A stretch of DNA of 64,000 nucleotides, from contig JAULSN010000004.1 in NCBI GenBank assembly GCA_033439765.1, forward strand, positions 4,412,001 to 4,476,000, given 5' to 3'. Positions within the stretch are counted from its first letter, which is position 1. The number at the start of each line of letters is the position of its first letter. The notes below the pieces were generated by a model, which had not been told where the DNA came from, searched no databases, and worked only from the letters and a program-made list of their open reading frames with translations. Shown here one piece after another: positions 12,001 through 24,628 of this stretch. Source of the DNA: Lasiosphaeria ovina. Taxonomy: Eukaryota; Ascomycota; Sordariomycetes; Sordariales; Lasiosphaeriaceae. A program made the translations under genes and the position numbers.

Positions 12001-14269
12001 ATGGCTCCAGTAAGCTTTGCCCCATCGATTCGCAGCTCACTGAGGCTCCGTCGTCGCCCGCGTGGCCCAATTCCCGCATCCTCGAGCTACCCCTCCAGGA
12101 CTGGACACTGACAGCAAACCCTCGCCATAGTCAAAGACGGATGGCGACAAGGATGGATTCCACACAGGTATGCCTGAATACTCGCGACCGCCCGTGCCTG
12201 GTTGGCGTCGTACTCGTTCTATTTACTCACTGATGGCTTGCAGGCAAGATCTACTCGGTATCAGGGTTAGTCTCTACCGAATCCCGACTGCCGACGTCCC
12301 TCCTAGTCGCAAACCGTAGCTAACATTGGACCCGAAGACCCGTTGTTGTCGCCGAGGACATGATCGGTGTTGCTATGTATGAGTTGGTATGGCTCGCGGC
12401 CCCTCGCATCCTGTCGTCGTTGGTTTGAAGCTAAACGCTGGAGTAGGTAAGAGTCGGCCTCGACAGCCTCGTCGGCGAAGTCATCCGAATCAATGGCGAC
12501 CAAGCGACCATTCAGGTGTACGAAGAGACTGGTAGGACGCTCCAATTCTGGTTGTCCCCGAGGCTCACCGCTGACTTCTTCACCGACAGCCGGTGTCAAG
12601 GTTGGCGACCCAGTAGAGCGAACAGGCAAGCCTTTGTCCGTCGAGCTTGGCCCTGGCCTGCTGAACAACATTTACGACGGTATCCAACGGCCGCTCGCCA
12701 AGATCGCCGAGGTCTCCAACAGCATCTACATCCCCCGAGGTATCGCCACCCCTGCGCTCGACCGCAAGACGAAATGGGACTTCACACCAACGCTCAAGGT
12801 TGGCGACCACATCGCCGGCGGCGATGTCTGGGGAACCGTCTACGAAAACTCGTTCGTCTCGGTGCACAAGATCATGCTCCCTCCCCGCGCTCGCGGAACC
12901 ATTACCAAGATCGCCGATAAGGGCAGCTACACGGTAGACGAGAAGATCCTCGAGGTTGAGTTCGACGGTAAGAAGAGCGAGTACGGCATGATGCAGACGT
13001 GGCCCGTCCGAGTTCCGCGCCCCACGACCGAGAAGCACTCTGCCGACAAGCCCTTCATTGTTGGCCAGCGCGTGCTCGACGCCCTCTTTCCCTCGGTCCA
13101 GGGTGGCACTGTCGCCATTCCCGGCGCTTTTGGCTGCGGCAAGACGGTCATCAGTCAGTCGGTTTCGAAGTTCTCCAACAGCGACGTGATTGTCTATGTT
13201 GGATGCGGCGAGCGCGGTAACGAGATGGCCGAGGTCCTGAAGGATTTCCCCGAGCTCGAGATCGAGGTTGACGGCCGCATGGAGCCCATCATGAAGCGGA
13301 CCACGCTCATTGCCAACACCTCCAACATGCCCGTCGCCGCGCGTGAGGCCTCCATCTACACTGGAATTACAGTAGCCGAGTACTTCAGAGACCAGGGCAT
13401 GAACGTCGCCATGATGGCTGACTCGTCATCCCGCTGGGCTGAGGCTCTGAGAGAAATCTCGGGTCGCTTGGGGGAAATGCCTGCCGATCAGGGTTTCCCC
13501 GCCTACCTCAGCGCTAAGTTGGCCTCGTTCTACGAGCGTGCTGGCAGGATCCAGGCCCTTGGCAGCCCGTCTCGCGAGGGCAGCGTCAGCATTGTTGGCG
13601 CCGTTTCTCCCCCAGGTGGTGATTTTTCGGATCCCGTCACTTCGGCCACGCTTGGTATTGTGCAGGTCTTCTGGGGTCTGGACAAGAAACTGGCGCAGCG
13701 CAAGCACTTCCCGTCCATCAACACGTCAGTCAGCTACAGCAAGTACATGACAACCCTGGACAAGTGGTATGAAAAGGACTTTCCCGAGTTCCCGAGGCTG
13801 CGTGACCGCATCCGCCAGCTCCTTTCGGATAGCGAAGAGCTGGACCAGGTCGTCCAACTGGTCGGCAAGTCGGCGTTGTCTGACCCTGACAAGATCACGC
13901 TTGACCTGTCTACCCTCATCAAGGAGGACTTCCTGCAGCAAAACGGATATTCAAAATACGATGCCTTCTGCCCCCTGTGGAAGACGGAGTGGATGATGAA
14001 GCTCATGGTGGGATTCCACGACGAGTCCCAGAAGGCGATTGCCCAGGGTCTGTCTTGGGCCAAGGTGCGCGATGCCACTCAAGATCTGCAGGACCAACTG
14101 CGGCAAATCAAGTTTGAGCGTCCTAGTGATGGCGAGGAAGCCGTTACCAAGAAGGTATGTATCCCCGGTTTGCTTAAGGTCAAATTTGAGTTGCCGCTAA
14201 CTTTTACTACAGTACGAGGCGATACAGCAGAGCATGCTCGACAAGTTCGCGTCCGTCACAGACGAGTAA
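12001..14269 (+). CDS. VMA1: V-type ATPase catalytic subunit A
   Basis: Seven exons (12001-12009, 12131-12167, 12244-12265, 12338-12386, 12447-12531, 12590-14154, 14213-14269) join in phase to 607 aa, the length I recall for the Neurospora protein. The N-terminus reads [20 protein letters not shown]. The P-loop is [28 protein letters not shown] is the catalytic ATPase block; the C-terminus is DKFASVTDE. Subunit A hydrolyses ATP in the V1 sector to acidify vacuoles. The first five introns are crowded into the first 600 bases, and the first coding exon holds only three codons. The yeast intein site (after VYVGCGER) is uninterrupted here. Start chosen because it gives the conserved MAP start; an in-frame open stretch continues upstream. 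Confidence 0.97.
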
Positions 14270-15334
14270 TTAACCAGCCATTGCGTCGGTGGTACCGGTG
14301 AATGTTGATTTTTAAGGAGGCGTGACGAGGAACTTCGCATAGGGAAGAGGTTGTTGTTGGTAGGCGAGAGAGTAGTGAAATTGTATTTCCTTTTTTTGGC
14401 TTGCTTTGCGGCAATTCTGTACGTGTACCCTTGCCTGTATGCACATCATTCGGGAACGGAATGTCCTTTTCTTCTATACATAGAACCTACTATTACCCTG
14501 GCATGATTTTTTGTCGCTCGTCTCGTGATGGTTGACTCTGGAGGCCATCGTAACATACTTTGGCTCGCTCGTGACTAGGCGTTTTGTACACTGGTATAGC
14601 CCTCCCGCCCCTAGAAACCTACCAAAGATAGTCGGCTGAAATGGCATATCTTGATTCTGTTTCGGTCCAGCGTTTTTTGTCTGTATTGCACCTGTACATA
14701 CTGTACCGTCGCGCGCTCGAACACGAGCATTGAACCTCCCCAAGATATATGAAATGCGATAGAAGAGCGGCCGAGGACGAAGCAACAACACGGGGGGGGG
14801 GGGAATATGCAATGTCTCGGGTTTTATGTAGTGATTTCTCTTTGCATGGTAGCTATTCATACAATCGTCATTTAGTCGTCATACAAATCATACATAGGTA
14901 ACTTTCCTCCCCGCCTTCTTGTTTCGGAACCTTGATTTGAACCGCAACCAAAAGGTCCAAACTTTTGTCTCCCGATGCCCAACATCCATGAATCCATCCA
15001 TCCGTGCATCTCTCTTACCAAATCACCCCAAGAAATAAAGACATTATTCACGGCTTTTCTGCCTTATTACTCTTCGCTTCTCCGCCGCTGCAAGAAATCA
15101 TTTCCGACATGGCAGTTCGTCAAGATACGTGTACCCCGGGGTCATGATCCAAGCGAGTATAGCCCTTACTCTCCCCTCGGGTTCAAAGTTAGATCCAGAA
15201 ATGGCCTTGTCCAAGAGCGTGGTATAAACGCGGTATAATGCCGTCAGTTATACCGGAGAGAATAGGTTGCTGTTGGAAACCCAACCCAGCTAGCAGGTTG
15301 CTGATGAGATAGCGTGAGCGCTCGTTAGGTGCCG
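14270..15334. other. Convergent intergenic region
   Basis: These 1065 bases separate the VMA1 stop from the stop of the next gene on the minus strand. They hold 3' UTRs, a G-run around 14792-14802, and no recognisable gene. Confidence 0.4.
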
Positions 15335-17039
15335 TCATTTCGCGCCCCTGTCCCTGGCCGCCGCCGCAGCAGCAGCATTCGATGTTGTCGTCGTCGATGT
15401 CGATCCCTGGTCAGGCGGATACAAGCTTTTCTCCCATTCCTTCATGAACTCGGTAGCAGTCCGCTTAAGATTGCTAGGCGTGAGCCGATTCAGCACGGGG
15501 GGCAAGAGCTCTTCGAGCTTGGTGGGCGACAGTGGCCCCGGGGACCGTGGGGAGCGTGTAGTAGCCAGACGTGGCTTTGACCCTTTCTTCTTGCTATTAT
15601 TGTTGGAGCACGAGTCAGCGGGATATGTCCCTACAGAGGACGAAGAAAGAGAACCCTTACAGAGGAGTGTCGTTCTCGTTGCGCCTTTCCGGGATCGTCG
15701 AGATGATATCCCCGTTCGCCGTCGACCCGCTCCATCTGGGCGAGTTGACAGACGGACTGTCCCAGTTTGACCAATCGCTATCCTCATAAGATTCGATTGT
15801 CAACGGCGTCCAGGAGAAGCGTTTCGATGTCTTTGATGTCTCAGTGTTTGATCGCGAGAGAGCCCGCGCAGACCTCGGCGGGACGGCACCGTTGATGTCT
15901 TCCTCCTCCGCGTGGTCATCTTTTGCCAGCGGAGTCTCGTCAAAGACCGAATCCACCCGGGGTCGAGAGTTGGCACCCGAGGCACGGATGGTGTCTTGTC
16001 CATCACCGCCATAACCTGATGGGCTCGTGCTTCCGCTCAAGGTCTGCCGCATGTTGCCGTCGCCGCCCCTAAGATAATCTCCATGGCCCGTGATAGGCTC
16101 GTCGCCCACTGTTGCCTGCCGCAGATCTTCCATAAAGGTCCACAAGCCGGTCTTGAGGTCCTGGGCGATTTGCTTCACACCGCTTGCTTGGTGCTGCGAC
16201 CGCGGAGCCCACGAAGCGCGCTTCGAAGGCGGGGCCGGTGTGCTGGGGGCGAACCGGCTGGGGTGCGGCGAATCGCTATCATCGAGACCAGACCTGTACT
16301 CGCCAGGCCCGTCTTCGTGAACGGAGAAGCCAGGGCCGTTTGGCTTTGTGGGGGACAGCAACGACAAGGTCCTCGTGTGGCCTCCCCTGAAAATACGCCG
16401 ACGCCCTCTGTCTGGAGTGCCTTGCTGGCTCTGCTGGCCGAGGAGCAATGCTTTCCTCTTGTCGAGCTCCACGTTTCGCTTCGTGGTAGCAGAGTCGTCT
16501 ATCAGCTCGGTGCTGATGGGAGCCAGGGGACGTAGCAGCTCAATGTTGCGTCTCTCGGCCCTCTTTCTGTGCGCCTCGTGTGAGGTCCATTGTCTCTTCA
16601 GCCGTGTCAGATCGGACTCTGCGCAGCTGAGCTCTTCTCGGAGCTCGAGAACGCGGCGCTCCTGCGCGGCAATGGCAGTGATGAAGTCGTTGGGGTCAAC
16701 TGGCGACATTAGCGAAGGCGAGTCCAGCGGCGTAGGTGGGAACGAAGCCGAGGTGGTGGAGATGGGAGCCGGGCGCGACGGCATGGTGGTGGGCAGCGCA
16801 ATAGGCAACGTTAGCGAGAGACGGTTAGTGCTGCGAGATGCCGTCGAGGCCGAGCGCGCGGACCGCGTCTCAATTGAGTCGTCGATATGGGGAGAAGGAG
16901 GCGTGAACCGTTCATCTGGCAAGTGTCTCGGTTCTACCCTGTCGGGCTCTCCCGCGTGGCCATAATGGGATTGGGGATCTGGGGGTTGTGACAGCATGAG
17001 TCCTTCCAGGCTATGCTGGATATATATAGCCTGCTCCAT
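15335..17039 (-). CDS. Ser/Pro-rich protein with a central coiled coil, DUF4048-like, function unknown
   Basis: Exons 17039-15661 and 15593-15335 join in phase to 545 aa. I chose the ATG at 17039 (GCCATGG context; MEQAIYIQHSLEGLMLSQP). The frame is open for 149 more codons upstream, but that part is low-complexity R/S/P sequence and looks like leader. A coiled coil lies in the middle (NDFITAIAAQERRVLELREEL to KRQWTSHEAHRKRAERR). Two possibly conserved short blocks follow: GVKQIAQDLKTGLWTFMEDL, and near the end LTPSNLKRTATEFMKEWEKSL. The rest is disordered with many SP/TP sites. The general plan reminds me of fungal proteins filed under DUF4048, but I am unsure. No enzymatic motif is visible. 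Confidence 0.7.
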
Positions 17040-18833
17040 GGCCGCTGTCTCGGTCGGCACGGGCCGTCGTGTCTCGGGGCGCTTGGAGGCGGGCGGCCTG
17101 TGCAGGACAAAGGAATGCGATATCTTGCGCAGGGAATCGGGGTAGTAGGCGGCGCACGAGGTTCTCCGCCGGCGGTAAGGAGTGGCAGGCGCAGCGCAGT
17201 TGCGACGGTGGCGTCTCCAATGGGCGAGGGCCGATGGCGACGGCGACAGCGACGGCGACGGCGACGACGAGGAACACTGCTGCGACTGGGGCGAGGCGGG
17301 AATCGGGCGGCTCGTTCTTCTGGCAACGAGGATGGCCTTGTGCACGTTCAGCGGGTGGCTGTCACGTAGGAAAAGAGCGTTGGCAAGGGCCGATACAAAA
17401 CAAGTTTGCAAAACAACTGTTGAAGTTTTCTTCATGGGAAACGAGTGTGACGGGCGGCTTAGAAGGGGACGACGGCGGGTGGGCACCTCATCTCGTCCCT
17501 TTCATGCGCCGTGGTGTTTAATTGGCGAAGCAGGCCAGACCGCTAGTACGAGCGCGACGGCTCGACTGGGGAGCGATGTCTGGGCGACGGCGGGCAATGC
17601 TGCAGAAACACTCTGGCGCAGGCTGATCGCTGTCGTCCAAACTGCCCTCGGTCGTGATACCTGGTAAAATGTTTGATGCTGGGTCGGGTTGCCTTTATTT
17701 TGTTTGTTCTGTTTGCTGTCGCGGGTGGATAATAGGGAGCTGCGAGAACGAACGCGTGGGCTGCTGGCCCAAGAAACACAGGGAGCTGGGGTCCAATGGT
17801 ACGGGCAGTACTTGGTACGATCAGGTACCTCCTGGGAAGTACGAAGTAGACAGGGCGTATCTAGCAACCCCTTAATTGAGCAGCGAGAAAGAGAAATAAT
17901 TCAGTTGTTGCCTCTGTTGGTCAGGCTGTTATTCAAGAAGAAAGAAGCATGCAAGCAGGCGAAAACGAAGAATTTCTTGGAAGGAGTTCGTTCCGTCAAG
18001 AGGTCTCGGACGGAGCTGTTATTACAAGTACTATTACGAGTCTCGGGGTGCGACTCTCATTTCGATTGTTGCTGCTCCGCCAGAGATCCTTGCCTCAAGC
18101 CTGCTGCTCACAGTGCCATGGAAACCCGCAGGGACCATCACGAGGTGTCGCGGCGAAACCAATTCCGATTCCACGATGGGGTCCGCAAAAGCAATTCTCA
18201 GGGGGGCCTCAGTAGCTTGAACAGTGGCGTACCTAGGCGGTGAGCGAGACATTGCGATGGCCCTGCATGCAGCGTAAATACCGTACTAGTATAAATGCGC
18301 TAGGGGCACCGGGCGGCGTGCTTGGCCGAATCCATCAATCAGCCACGCGAGTTCAGCAGATGGTCATGACATGACGGCGTGTTTTCGTTGCTCTTCTCAA
18401 TCTGAAACAACCCGGTAAACAATCTACGTGTAAACTGAAAGCTGGGCAGATCTACGGATAGAAGCCGACGTTCAGTGAGCAGGTGTGCAAAAGATTGGTA
18501 CTGGTGTTCTAGAAACAGGACCCTTGTAATTTATGCCCCAGGTTTTCGGAAATTGAGCCCAGCTCCGTGTTGTGGATGTATGAGCAGTACGTACCTTCAG
18601 CGAACAGCTAAAGCGTACACGTGACAGCGTGTATTAGTCGCGCCTGCCCCGTTCCGCACCGTTCTGATGATAGCCACCGTGCGACCACACGCAGCTGTCA
18701 CGAAAGGCAAAAGGTAAAATTGAATGGGGTTTGACCAGACAAATTTCAACGTCAAGAGTAATAAGGTGTTTTACCTTTATCGGCGGCACCTCACCGGGTC
18801 CATACCTTAAACGTCGACACTACAGAATACTCC
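17040..18833. other. Divergent intergenic region
   Basis: This is about 1.8 kb between the coiled-coil gene (-) and the RAD9-like gene (+). A GCGAC-rich simple repeat lies at about 17225-17275 in the presumed leader of the minus-strand gene. The rest shows only short random frames. Confidence 0.4.
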
Positions 18834-21800
18834 ATGCCGCAAGCTACCAGCCGCCTGTCGCCCAGAATGGTCAGGTTGAGCAGCAGCCTCCGCAAGAGTG
18901 ATGAGAACACGGCGCCTGATGAATGGAACTTGGAAACCCAAGACAGCCAGAAGATCCTCAAAACGTATTGGAGCCGTGTCAGCATGGGTGCCAGCATGGT
19001 GAGTCTACCCTGCGCCGAAACGACGAGGTGGCGTCGTCGAAACCCCCCCTCTCCAGCAATTGCCATTGGACCTTCAATGAGCTGTGCTAACCACAAGTGA
19101 CGGGCACTGTGTGAGAGTAGAACGACCACTTCACCGAACCCGACGAAGATGATGAGGCTGTGGCTCTGCCCGCCCAAACGCAAGACCATGCTGCGTCTGT
19201 CTCGTCAGTAACTTCTCTGAAAGGTGAATATCTGCCGGCTGGCTTCATTATTACTGTGATTATGTTTTATCTTGGCATCATGTTACTGACTTTTTGGTAC
19301 GTACAGGAAATCGACCTGTCGCCAACAATGAAGCAATTGCACTGGGTTCGGGGTCTCAATTAGTACGTCCGTCTTCACTTTGCTTTTTTCTCTTCGTCAG
19401 CCCAATCAATCAATTTCATTCAAGGCACAATCCCTGCTGCGTATAACCATGGGGTCCGCACTGACCAGCATTGAAGACGCGTGATGCCATCACCCGCAAC
19501 TCGCCCCCCGCGACTCAAGGCCACAGTCCCAGTCGGGGCTCAGGTCGAGGCGCGAAGCATCGCGAATCGAGCGACGGCCAATTCAGTGCAGTGCCGCAAT
19601 CGGAATATTGCAGCGACAACCACGACAGCGGCAAATTCGACGACTACGGCGACAAAGAGGATGTTGCACATGTCCGCTCATCAACAGGTCCTGCGCGCCC
19701 AGCCAAGAAGTGCCGGAAGATGGAATCCTCTCAGTCGCCAACCCAGTCCAACGACGGACGCAGCTACGAGCAGTATGACCAACGCAGCTACGATCAGTAC
19801 TTTCGCACTGCGTCTCCTGGTCGTCCATCGGCCACCAACGATGACACGAACCCTATGAGGCTCCTTCGTAGCAGCCCTGGCGGCCACCCGACATCCCTGG
19901 ATGTAGATGACCACTCCGACACCGATCATCTTGACTTTGAAAACGCGCCAGCGACAGCCGCGGAGAAGACCACCTCGCCGGCTCAGGATGACTCGGGTTT
20001 CGTCGACCTTGGGAACTTCGCCCGTCCACGGAACCCAACCTCTCAGATCCAGGCGCCCTCCCCATATGTGCCATTCCCAGAGACACCTGCTCCCCCTCAA
20101 AACCCCTTTCGTCTAGGAGGCCGGTCTCAACTTCTCGCGCCTTCGCAGCTGTTTGGGGGCACCCAGTTTTCTTCGGCAGTCAAGCTCGCCAGCCCAACCT
20201 CATCGCGGCCCTCCCCCGCTGACTTCCTGCACAACTCCATATCTCCCAACGTCTTTATCTCGTCTCCTCTAAAAGCCCGAGGTCTTCGTTCGTCACCAGT
20301 TCCCAACGCCACGTCAAGTCCACAGGTCCTACCCGGCACAACTTCGTCGCCTAGATTTGACGGTGAAGTGACTAGCAGCCCAGTCCGGACTGCCTCCACA
20401 AAAGGCCCAGTGATCCCTGAGTCGTCTCATTGTGAGGCCCCCGCGAAGAAATCCGCCCCGGGGCCGATGGGCACGTACGAGCCGATGCACAAGTCGCAGG
20501 AGAGGCGCTCAAATTCACAGCTGTCTCTTGATGGCCCCAGCTCAGGAGACGACGCCGATGATCAGGAGTCTATTACGAGACGCCTCAAAGCGAAGAACAA
20601 GAAGGAAGCTGCTTCCAAAAATCTTGTTAACATTAGCATTCCTCGGGCTTCGAGGGTTACGAAACCAGATGAAATCGAAGTTCCCTCAACAAATAAGCGG
20701 AAGCCAAGGAACGGTCCAGCCTCTTATTCAACTCGACGTCGTACGGCACGGTCATCTGACGAGAAATCAACTCGGCTGAAGACTGTTGCTGGCTCTCAGG
20801 AGCGCCGTGTGCAACCTGATGATGGCCGATTCGGGTATGATGCGGACTCTACTCAGTCCGAAATAGACGAAGGTCCAGAGTCGGACACGGTCGGGACGCC
20901 AGCCATGGCCCCACCACTTACAAGACCAATGCCGAGCCCGGCGATAGAAGCAACGCCATATATGAGCAGTCGGGATACTGGCATCGGCGATGCCATACCC
21001 GAGACCAGCCCGCCAGAGGAGCGGTTTGAGGTTCCCGAAGAGAGCAACCTTTCTCCAGCTGACCGTCCTCTGCTCAGAGTGAAGTCGACACCCAATTTTC
21101 AGTCGTCACCGCCGGCATTAAGTACCAGATTCCACAAGGCCAAGGCATCGTCTACATTAAATGGCGGGCCGGGCTCGACCTCGTCGTCACTGAGTAACCT
21201 TGGGTCGACGCCAGCCGTCTCGTCTAGTACTACCCCAGCAACGCAAGACTCGGGTCCAGCAAGGTTGGCTCTTAGTCCTGGTTTGGTATCTAACTCTTCG
21301 CCAGCCGTTGCCAAGTATAAGCGACGTGCAACCCATGAGAGATTGCCAGCGTTGAAAATGGGCTCGGTGGAAAATCTGAGACATTCTGCTAGGATTGGGA
21401 AGCAAGGGTCGGCCTCGCCGGATGAGCTGTCGCGATCTCAGACTACGACGCCTACTTTTGAACACAGCCTCCGTGGATCTCGGGCCTCGGCGGCGTCAAA
21501 AACTTTTCGGGCCGTCGGCAAGCCCCAACAAACACAGCGTGGCACGAAGCTCTTTGAAGGAATGGCACTCGCAATATCCTTCCAGTCCCGCAAACCTGGC
21601 GAGAGTAGCGACCATTTTAACACCAGAATGGAGTCGGCAGCCGCGATCGAAAAGGCGATCAAAGGGGCTGGCGGCAGGATCCTTGAGCACGGGTTCGATG
21701 AGCTGTTTGACGTATTACCAGCTAAGCCAGTGACTGGCAACTCGACATCGACTCAGGTAGAACCCGAGATCAGCCTGACGCCCGAGGGCAGATCGACGGG

Positions 21801-22440
21801 ATTTGCTGCACTGATCGCAGATGGCCACTCTCGCAAAGTCAAATACATCCAGGCGCTGGCACTTGGGTTGCCATGCATTGCAAGTCGCTGGATCACGTCG
21901 TGCCTAAACCGGAACGAGCTTCTCGACTGGACACCATACCTCCTCTGCGCGGGCCAGTCGGCATTCCTCGGGGATGCCATCAGGTCGCGAACCTTGGTGT
22001 CGTACAATGCTTCGACTGCCAGTCTAGTTGACGTCATTGGGCAGCGAACCAAGTTTCTCGAGGAAAGTCGGGTACTTCTCGTCATGAAGAAGTCACTGGA
22101 GAACAAGAAGATGGCCTACGTGTTCCTAGCGCGCGTCCTGGGTGCATCCCTGACTCGCGTCTACAGCGCCGACGAGGCAAAGGCGGAGATGAAGGCAGCC
22201 GAAGATGCGGGCCGGCCGTTCAACTGGGTGTATGCCGATGGCAAATCGGAGCAGGGGAACATATTTGCTGTCCCGGCGTCACGGCCAGGTGATGCCAGGA
22301 AGCGTAAGAGAGGTAGTGCCGCGGCTGCGGCTGCTGCCGATGAGCCGCCGAACAAGAAGATTCGAACGCTCAGCGATGAGCTAGTCATCCAGAGCCTGAT
22401 TTTGGGCCGGTTGATTGAGGAAGGCGAGATGGGGGAGTAG
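18834..22440 (+). CDS. RAD9: DNA damage checkpoint mediator, Rad9/Crb2 family
   Basis: Exons 18834-18998, 19121-19223, 19307-19362 and 19477-22440 join in phase to 1095 aa. The C-terminus is a tandem BRCT pair: TKLFEGMALAISFQSRKPG starts BRCT1; FAALIADGHSRKVKYIQALA and LPCIASRWITSCL complete it; ESRVLLVMKKSLENKKMAYV begins BRCT2. The protein ends DELVIQSLILGRLIEEGEM, which I recognise from filamentous-fungal Rad9 proteins. The N-terminal 800 residues are disordered and rich in SQ/TQ and SP sites, as expected for an ATM/ATR and CDK substrate that relays damage signals to the checkpoint kinase. I could not find the Tudor domain that normally precedes the BRCTs in Crb2. The 5' end (start at 18834, first three small exons) is less certain than the rest. 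Confidence 0.88.
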
Positions 22441-22824
22441 GACGGCGAGCTCCTGGTATTGTCTGGTTCATGATTGTACAATAATACATGGCTGTCGAGG
22501 ACAGGCCACTGGGATGTCGGGTGTAAGATATGTTCGTCTTATCAGGGCGCAGGGCATGCATACTATCTGCGGCTGGGGCACATGGGGGTCGGAAAAACGG
22601 CGATATTGGTGTTCTGGGGGCGATTAGGGGGAGCAATCAGGTGCTTGTTGTTTTTGGCTCTTTTTACTTGCTATGTCGGTATTGGCAAATAATCCTGTTG
22701 AGTACAGGGAAATTTATTGACACTGCACTCCTTCCTGAGATTTGTTTACTTGTACTCACTCTGTAAGGAAAGGTGTTTGTTTATACAAAAAAATGGCAAA
22801 AAGAAGGCAAAAAGAAAAAAGATC
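22441..22824. other. Intergenic region between RAD9 and tRNA
   Basis: These 384 bases hold the 3' UTR of the RAD9-like gene and the run-off region of the tRNA. I see no other feature. Confidence 0.4.
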
Positions 22825-22932
22825 CGCGTCAGCCGCGAATCGAACGCGGGGCCTATCGAACGCGGGGCCCCTCGAATTCTGGTTGTTATATCAGAATGGC
22901 AACGATGGATTTTACCACTAAACCAGTGACGC
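22825..22932 (-). tRNA. tRNA-Gly(GCC) with intron and a duplicated T-arm segment; possibly defective
   Basis: Read on the minus strand from 22932: acceptor strand GCGTCA, D-arm GGTTTAGTGGTAAAATCC, anticodon stem CATCG with loop TTGCCAT (anticodon GCC). An apparent intron of about 21 nt starts one base after the anticodon; its TTCTG...CAGAA ends pair. The T-arm is CCGCG-TTCGATT-CGCGG, and TGACGC pairs with the 5' end. A T-run terminator (TTTTTT) follows within a few bases. Two oddities: the segment GGCCCCGCGTTCGAT occurs twice in tandem, inserting about 16 nt between the variable region and the T-arm, and the anticodon stem has one A-G mismatch. It could be a recent pseudogene or an unusual transcribed tRNA-like gene. 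Confidence 0.7.
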
Positions 22933-23281
22933 CGGGTTGATCCTGCACCTCGTGCTGAGGTGCATCTGTTGATACTGGATGGGAGGAGTATTCCCTTTTT
23001 TATGCGGTGGATGAGTGGAAACTCTCTCGGAACTCCACACTTGGGTGTCTTGCATTGCGTTGGTTTCACCTTCGAGCCTCTCTTCTACGTGGTTGGTTCA
23101 ACATTCTCTCAGCTGGGTAGTTACCTACATACTCTGCATTTGCTGTCTGGATAATCTTGGTGCGGCTGCAAGACTCTCGTTCGTCGTCGAAGACGGTTGC
23201 ACAGGATAGGGAGGCGACATTTCGGGTTGGCAATTGCCACTCGCTTCCACTGCAGATCTGTCGTTTTACCTGTCATGGACA

Positions 23282-23308
23282 AGGTAGGTAGGTAGGTAGG
23301 TAGGTAGA
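23282..23308. repeat. (GGTA)n microsatellite
   Basis: About six to seven tandem GGTA units in intergenic DNA. Confidence 0.95.
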
Positions 23309-23802
23309 CAGTAGTCGAGAGACTGGTCATCGATCAAGCTAAATAGCACTAGCAGCGAAAATAAATCAAGTATATGAAGTTACAATACAGCCCGTGTACC
23401 CTTTTGTGTGTATATGGCGATGGTGATGGATGTGTTATGTTGTCTTTCGTCTACTCCTAGGAGAGAGTTCCACAGTTAGATCTATCACCAAAGTGAAATG
23501 GCTTATACCCGTCACCACGCACACACTAAAATTAAGTAGTGATCCGTATAAGCCGTAGGCCATGTCTTGCTTTGATCGACTTGAAAACAGTCGAGGCTCG
23601 CTCCTCAACGGAGTCGATAAACAAAACCAAGAAAGACACCTCAGGACAGGTCACACACATGACGCTTCCAATTGCTGCTGTGTGAGCCAGCGGATTCAAC
23701 ACTCAACAGTGCTTCCCAAGCCCCCGTTCTGTGGTCTGTCAGAACGGGAGCGGGGAGCGGGGAGTGGGAGCCGAACCGTGCGACAGACTCGGTTCCTGGC
23801 CT

Positions 23803-23830
23803 GGAGAGAGAGAGAGAGAGAGAGAGAGAG
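23803..23830. repeat. (GA)n microsatellite
   Basis: About 14 tandem GA units in intergenic DNA. It makes spurious Ser-Leu and Glu-Arg frames on both strands. Confidence 0.95.
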
Positions 23831-24628
23831 TCACCTGGTAGGTTCGTGTACGGAGGGTAACCCTTGTCAGACAAGACACACACGCACGCTCGCTTCCATG
23901 ACAAATCCCTGGCCGCCGCCGTGTCCGTGTCCGCGTCCCACCGCTCCGGAGCATCACCGATTTGCTCGTTCTCCTTCCTATTTTCCTTGTTCTGTCTGTG
24001 TACAGGGGTGACTAGACAGGCCAGGGACTTTGTCGGCGGTTTTTTTGGTCTCAAAAACAAGGCATGCTTGTGTTGGTGAGGCTTCCTGTTGCCTGTTGCT
24101 TTGCTGTTGCCGGAATAAATGTCCGGCATCGTCCATGTCAGACGACGACGTGGCTGGGTCATGGTTTCTTCTTCGATGTGAGAAGCAAAAGGAGGGGACT
24201 TTTGCGCGCCTGCTCTCTCTCCGTGTTGGACTGCTGGAGGGTGAGGACTTTTGTGGCCGTAGAGTTGCCATCGGCCGATCCGGTGGCGATGTGCTTGGAG
24301 CAGTCGTGGACTAGACTGGGCTGGGCCAACATGGAACCTTGTCGAGCCATGCTTATAACACGACGCCGGCTGGGTGGCCCATTTTCTTTTCTGGCCTCTC
24401 CAGACATCCGACCAGAGATACCCAGAGGACAAGCCAAATAAATCCATTCATTTCCTGTCTGGTCAGAGGCCAGGTAGAAGAGAAGAGACCAAAGAGCCAA
24501 GGTGAGCTTTCCAGGGGTAGGGGGCAGCATAGACGGCACAATAACTGTCATATTGACGTGACGAGAATAGCAGCAGGGCCCTCTCCAGTACCACACCCAA
24601 AAGCCAAACCCAAAGCTAGCAACCAACC

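Larger units (their letters stand above)
22933..24628. other. Intergenic region with simple repeats
   Basis: This is about 1.7 kb upstream of the small secreted protein. It contains two microsatellites listed separately and no convincing coding frame. Confidence 0.4.

Noticed and set aside
12580..13038. An open frame antisense to VMA1
   Set aside because: Shadow of the conserved VMA1 exon; no family resemblance.
13141..13260. Possible intein at the site used in yeast VMA1
   Set aside because: The P-loop through [15 protein letters not shown] is continuous, so no intein is inserted.
17040..17486. An N-terminal extension of 149 codons on the coiled-coil protein
   Set aside because: Low-complexity R/S/P sequence with no structure; the ATG at 17039 has a better context.
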